NCBI RefSeq assembly: GCF_900142785.1
Contig: NZ_FRCD01000007.1
Coordinates: 62,001 to 126,000, forward strand
Direction: 5' to 3'
Length of the DNA stretch: 64,000 nt
Source of the DNA: Chryseobacterium carnipullorum
GTDB taxonomy: Bacteria; Bacteroidota; Bacteroidia; Flavobacteriales; Weeksellaceae
Below, piece after piece: positions 62,339-64,000 of this stretch; position 1 is the stretch's first letter; every line of letters begins with the position of its first letter. The notes under the pieces are model-generated. The model did no database searches. It had not been told where the DNA came from and saw nothing but the letters and a program-made list of their open reading frames with translations. Position numbers and translations under genes: made by a program.

Positions 62339-62617
62339 ATGGATAAAAGCTTACGTGTCCTTTGGATTTTTTATAGAAAATTACTAATCCCTGCTATTTC
62401 ATTTTCGCTGTTAATGTGCTTCTTTACTCAATTGAGCATTGAAAATTTTGGATTATGCTTTTTTCTTATCTTTCCTCTGCTCCATTTTTTCATTTATGAC
62501 ATACGGCTCAAAAACGAATATTTTTTTTACGCCAATTTTGGATTTTCAAAATGGTTTTTGTGGGGATTCACGGGATTATTAAGTTTAATGATCAAATTTA
62601 TGACGCGATTCCTATGA
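62339..62617 (+). CDS. Small membrane protein paired with an ABC ATPase
   Basis: 92 aa, no recognised family. Three hydrophobic segments: residues ~12-32 (FYRKLLIPAISFSLLMCFF), ~35-54 (FGLCFFLIFPLLHFFIYD) and ~70-88 (WFLWGFTGLLSLMIKF). Overlaps the ABC ATPase start by 4 bp (ATGA). It may act as, or with, the membrane half of a minimal transporter; that is inference. Confidence 0.65.
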   Translation: MDKSLRVLWIFYRKLLIPAISFSLLMCFFTQLSIENFGLCFFLIFPLLHFFIYDIRLKNEYFFYANFGFSKWFLWGFTGLLSLMIKFMTRFL

Positions 62618-63279
62618 ACAGACTTCACATCGACAGTATCACCAAATCTTTTGGCGGAAGAAAAATTCTGCAGGACATCTACCTAAGCTGTGAAACTGGT
62701 AAGATTGCAGGTATTCTGGGTCCTTCGGGTGGTGGTAAATCTACCTTATTCGAAATTATCTTTGGAACAATAAAAGGAGATACACAGTTTATTAAATTAA
62801 ATGAAACGATTCTTAAAAGCTTATCCGATAGGAAAAATAAAATTGCCTATCTACCCCAGCACTCTTCATTTCTTCCAAAAGAATGTAAAATAAGGAAGCT
62901 TATTCCTTTGTTCTGTACCAGGGAAAATACGGAAAAACTTTACGGTTTAAAAATGATACAGCCATTTTTGGATGAAACCGTAAGAAATCTTTCTGGCGGT
63001 GAAAAAAAAATTATTGAAACCTTGATTATTACTTATTCAGATGTGGAATTTGTTTTATTGGACGAACCTTTCAGCGGCGTTTCTCCCAAAGCTGTTGACG
63101 AACTGGAAAAGATCATTAAAAGCCAGGCCCGGTACAAAGGTATAATCATCTCTGACCATCATTACAAGACCTTATTAGAGATGTCCCATGATCTTTATCT
63201 TCTCTCAGATACTTATTTGCGAAAAGTCCAGGGGATTAAAGAACTACAGCAATTCAATTACCTTCCTAAAAATCAATAA
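62614..63279 (+). CDS. Orphan ABC transporter ATPase
   Basis: 221 aa from the ATG at 62614; an upstream ATG at 62551 lies inside the preceding gene. Walker A ILGPSGGGKSTLFEIIFG (~34-51), Q-loop in KIAYLPQHSSFLPKE, signature LSGGEKKIIETL, Walker B VEFVLLDEPFSGVSPKAVDE and the H-loop IIISDHHYKTLLEM. No standard permease gene is adjacent, only the 92-aa three-helix protein. The sequence resembles LptB/LivF-type ATPases in outline. Confidence 0.88.
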   Translation: MNRLHIDSITKSFGGRKILQDIYLSCETGKIAGILGPSGGGKSTLFEIIFGTIKGDTQFIKLNETILKSLSDRKNKIAYLPQHSSFLPKECKIRKLIPLFCTRENTEKLYGLKMIQPFLDETVRNLSGGEKKIIETLIITYSDVEFVLLDEPFSGVSPKAVDELEKIIKSQARYKGIIISDHHYKTLLEMSHDLYLLSDTYLRKVQGIKELQQFNYLPKNQ

Positions 63280-63410
63280 TCGCATGAGATATCAGCAGCA
63301 GGATATGATTAATGAAGAATTTTATGTTTATTTCGGAAGGTATTGATCAATTTAAGCAAATACAACAAAATTTTAATGATCAAAAAAAACATTTAATTTA
63401 TATATTTGAG

Positions 63411-63418
63411 GGATCAAA
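63411..63418 (+). promoter_or_regulatory. -7 box (TATATTTG) of the last gene
   Basis: TAnnTTTG match 12 nt before the ATG at 63431. Confidence 0.5.
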
Positions 63419-63430
63419 AAATTTCATAAA

Positions 63431-64000
63431 ATGATTTCCGTAAACAGAGCATTGTACTTATCCGCTTTCAGTCTTTTTTCTTTAGCATTTGTGAAAGGAC
63501 AGAATAAAGTTCCTTTCGGTGTGGTAAAAGCTGAAGAAGGCTATGCCAATGTACGTGTCCACAAGGATGACTATAGAAAAATAGTAGACAAGATCAGAAT
63601 GCGCAAAGGAGATGTATTTGTTTATGTAAAGCCTGCCCCGGGAGAAACGGAATGGATATGGATCAAATATCCCGAAAAGCAGGATGAGGAAAAACCTTTT
63701 GTGAGATATGAAAATCTTGAAAAGGAAGGAATGGTGAATAAAGGCCGTATCGCTTTTATCGACCAGCTTCCACAGTTTACACCGTCTAAATCCAAGAACG
63801 GAAAATCACTTATCTTTACGGACAACAGCAATCCTAAAATACCAACTTCCCAGAGAACAAAAGTAGTCATCGATGTGTATCCATCGAACGCCGGCTACAG
63901 AAAACAGGAAAAAGATGCGAATGGAAAGATTCTTACTATAGATAAAGTAAAACCCTGGGGAATCAAGGATGCACTTCCGGAAGGCATGACAGAGATCAAA
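63431..64000 (+). CDS. Exported SH3-like protein, 3' end outside the window
   Basis: 190 codons, open to the window edge. Signal peptide (LYLSAFSLFSLAFVKGQ), then an N-terminal region resembling a bacterial SH3 domain: EGYANVRVHKDD, RMRKGDVFVYVKP and WIWIKYP. The rest, visible to KPWGIKDALPEGM, is not recognised. Full length and function unknown. Confidence 0.7.
   Translation, partial: MISVNRALYLSAFSLFSLAFVKGQNKVPFGVVKAEEGYANVRVHKDDYRKIVDKIRMRKGDVFVYVKPAPGETEWIWIKYPEKQDEEKPFVRYENLEKEGMVNKGRIAFIDQLPQFTPSKSKNGKSLIFTDNSNPKIPTSQRTKVVIDVYPSNAGYRKQEKDANGKILTIDKVKPWGIKDALPEGMTEIK

Overview
The window reads as a chromosomal segment of a flavobacterium of the Chryseobacterium type (Bacteroidota, Weeksellaceae). 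The evidence is AT-rich DNA, repeated TAnnTTTG promoter boxes with few purine-rich Shine-Dalgarno sites, a gldJ / porU / porV type IX secretion locus, many lipoproteins with a Cys lipobox, and a microviridin-like peptide cluster that closely matches chryseoviridin, described from Chryseobacterium gregarium. I see no rRNA, tRNA, CRISPR array, phage or transposase gene. Most of the window is core chromosome.

Layout. 0-4.3 kb: cell-wall recycling and synthesis (anmK tail, murF), a Nudix hydrolase, an SRPBCC protein and the gliding/secretion lipoprotein GldJ. 4.4-9.6 kb: the type IX sortase PorU and its outer-membrane shuttle PorV. 9.6-10 kb: three tandem copies of a palindromic ~109-bp repeat. 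10-21.4 kb: FUSC membrane protein, phosphopantetheinyl transferase, HugZ-like protein, ahcY, YiaA-type protein, purE, DMT exporter, CPA2 antiporter, two lipoproteins and a small frameshifted pseudogene. 21.7-28.3 kb: purK, DUF1543, TauE/SafE + DUF1634, VOC protein, NTF2-like protein, EEP-family phosphatase and purA. 28.5-32 kb: accessory genes (parDE toxin-antitoxin with a palindromic operator, an alpha/beta hydrolase, an ABC-F protein with a structured leader). 32.2-37.3 kb: hpt, adk, obg, two exported proteins and a DEAD-box helicase. 37.5-50 kb, almost all on the minus strand: tatD, DUF4269, GSCFA, polyprenyl synthase, Pit phosphate transporter + DUF47, a second DEAD-box helicase, mvaD, acyl-CoA ligase and an NAD-dependent epimerase. 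50.5-53.3 kb: the graspetide RiPP cluster. 53.4-64 kb: alpha/beta hydrolase, pdxJ, MscS channel, DUF456, lipoprotein, ung, acyltransferase, GNAT, mutS2, an unusual ABC ATPase pair and a truncated SH3-like exported protein.

The outstanding system is the minus-strand cluster at 50501-53335. Three consecutive precursor genes share a nearly identical leader (PFFASFLEKQ) and a Gly-Gly(-Gly-Gly) junction. They then carry tandem T-x-x-x-x-D units (four, four and three copies, about every 8 residues) and end in a microviridin-type T-(L/M)-K-Y-P-S-D core. Two overlapping ATP-grasp ligase genes follow, separated from the precursors by a perfect 11-bp stem plus T-run that looks like a partial terminator. 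No dedicated protease/ABC exporter or acetyltransferase lies nearby.

A second theme is regulatory compactness. At least eight genes have a TAnnTTTG box ending only 4-5 nt before the start codon, which predicts leaderless or nearly leaderless mRNAs. At gldJ/murF a terminator runs directly into such a promoter. Purine genes (purE, purK, purA, hpt, adk, ahcY) are scattered through the window instead of forming one operon.
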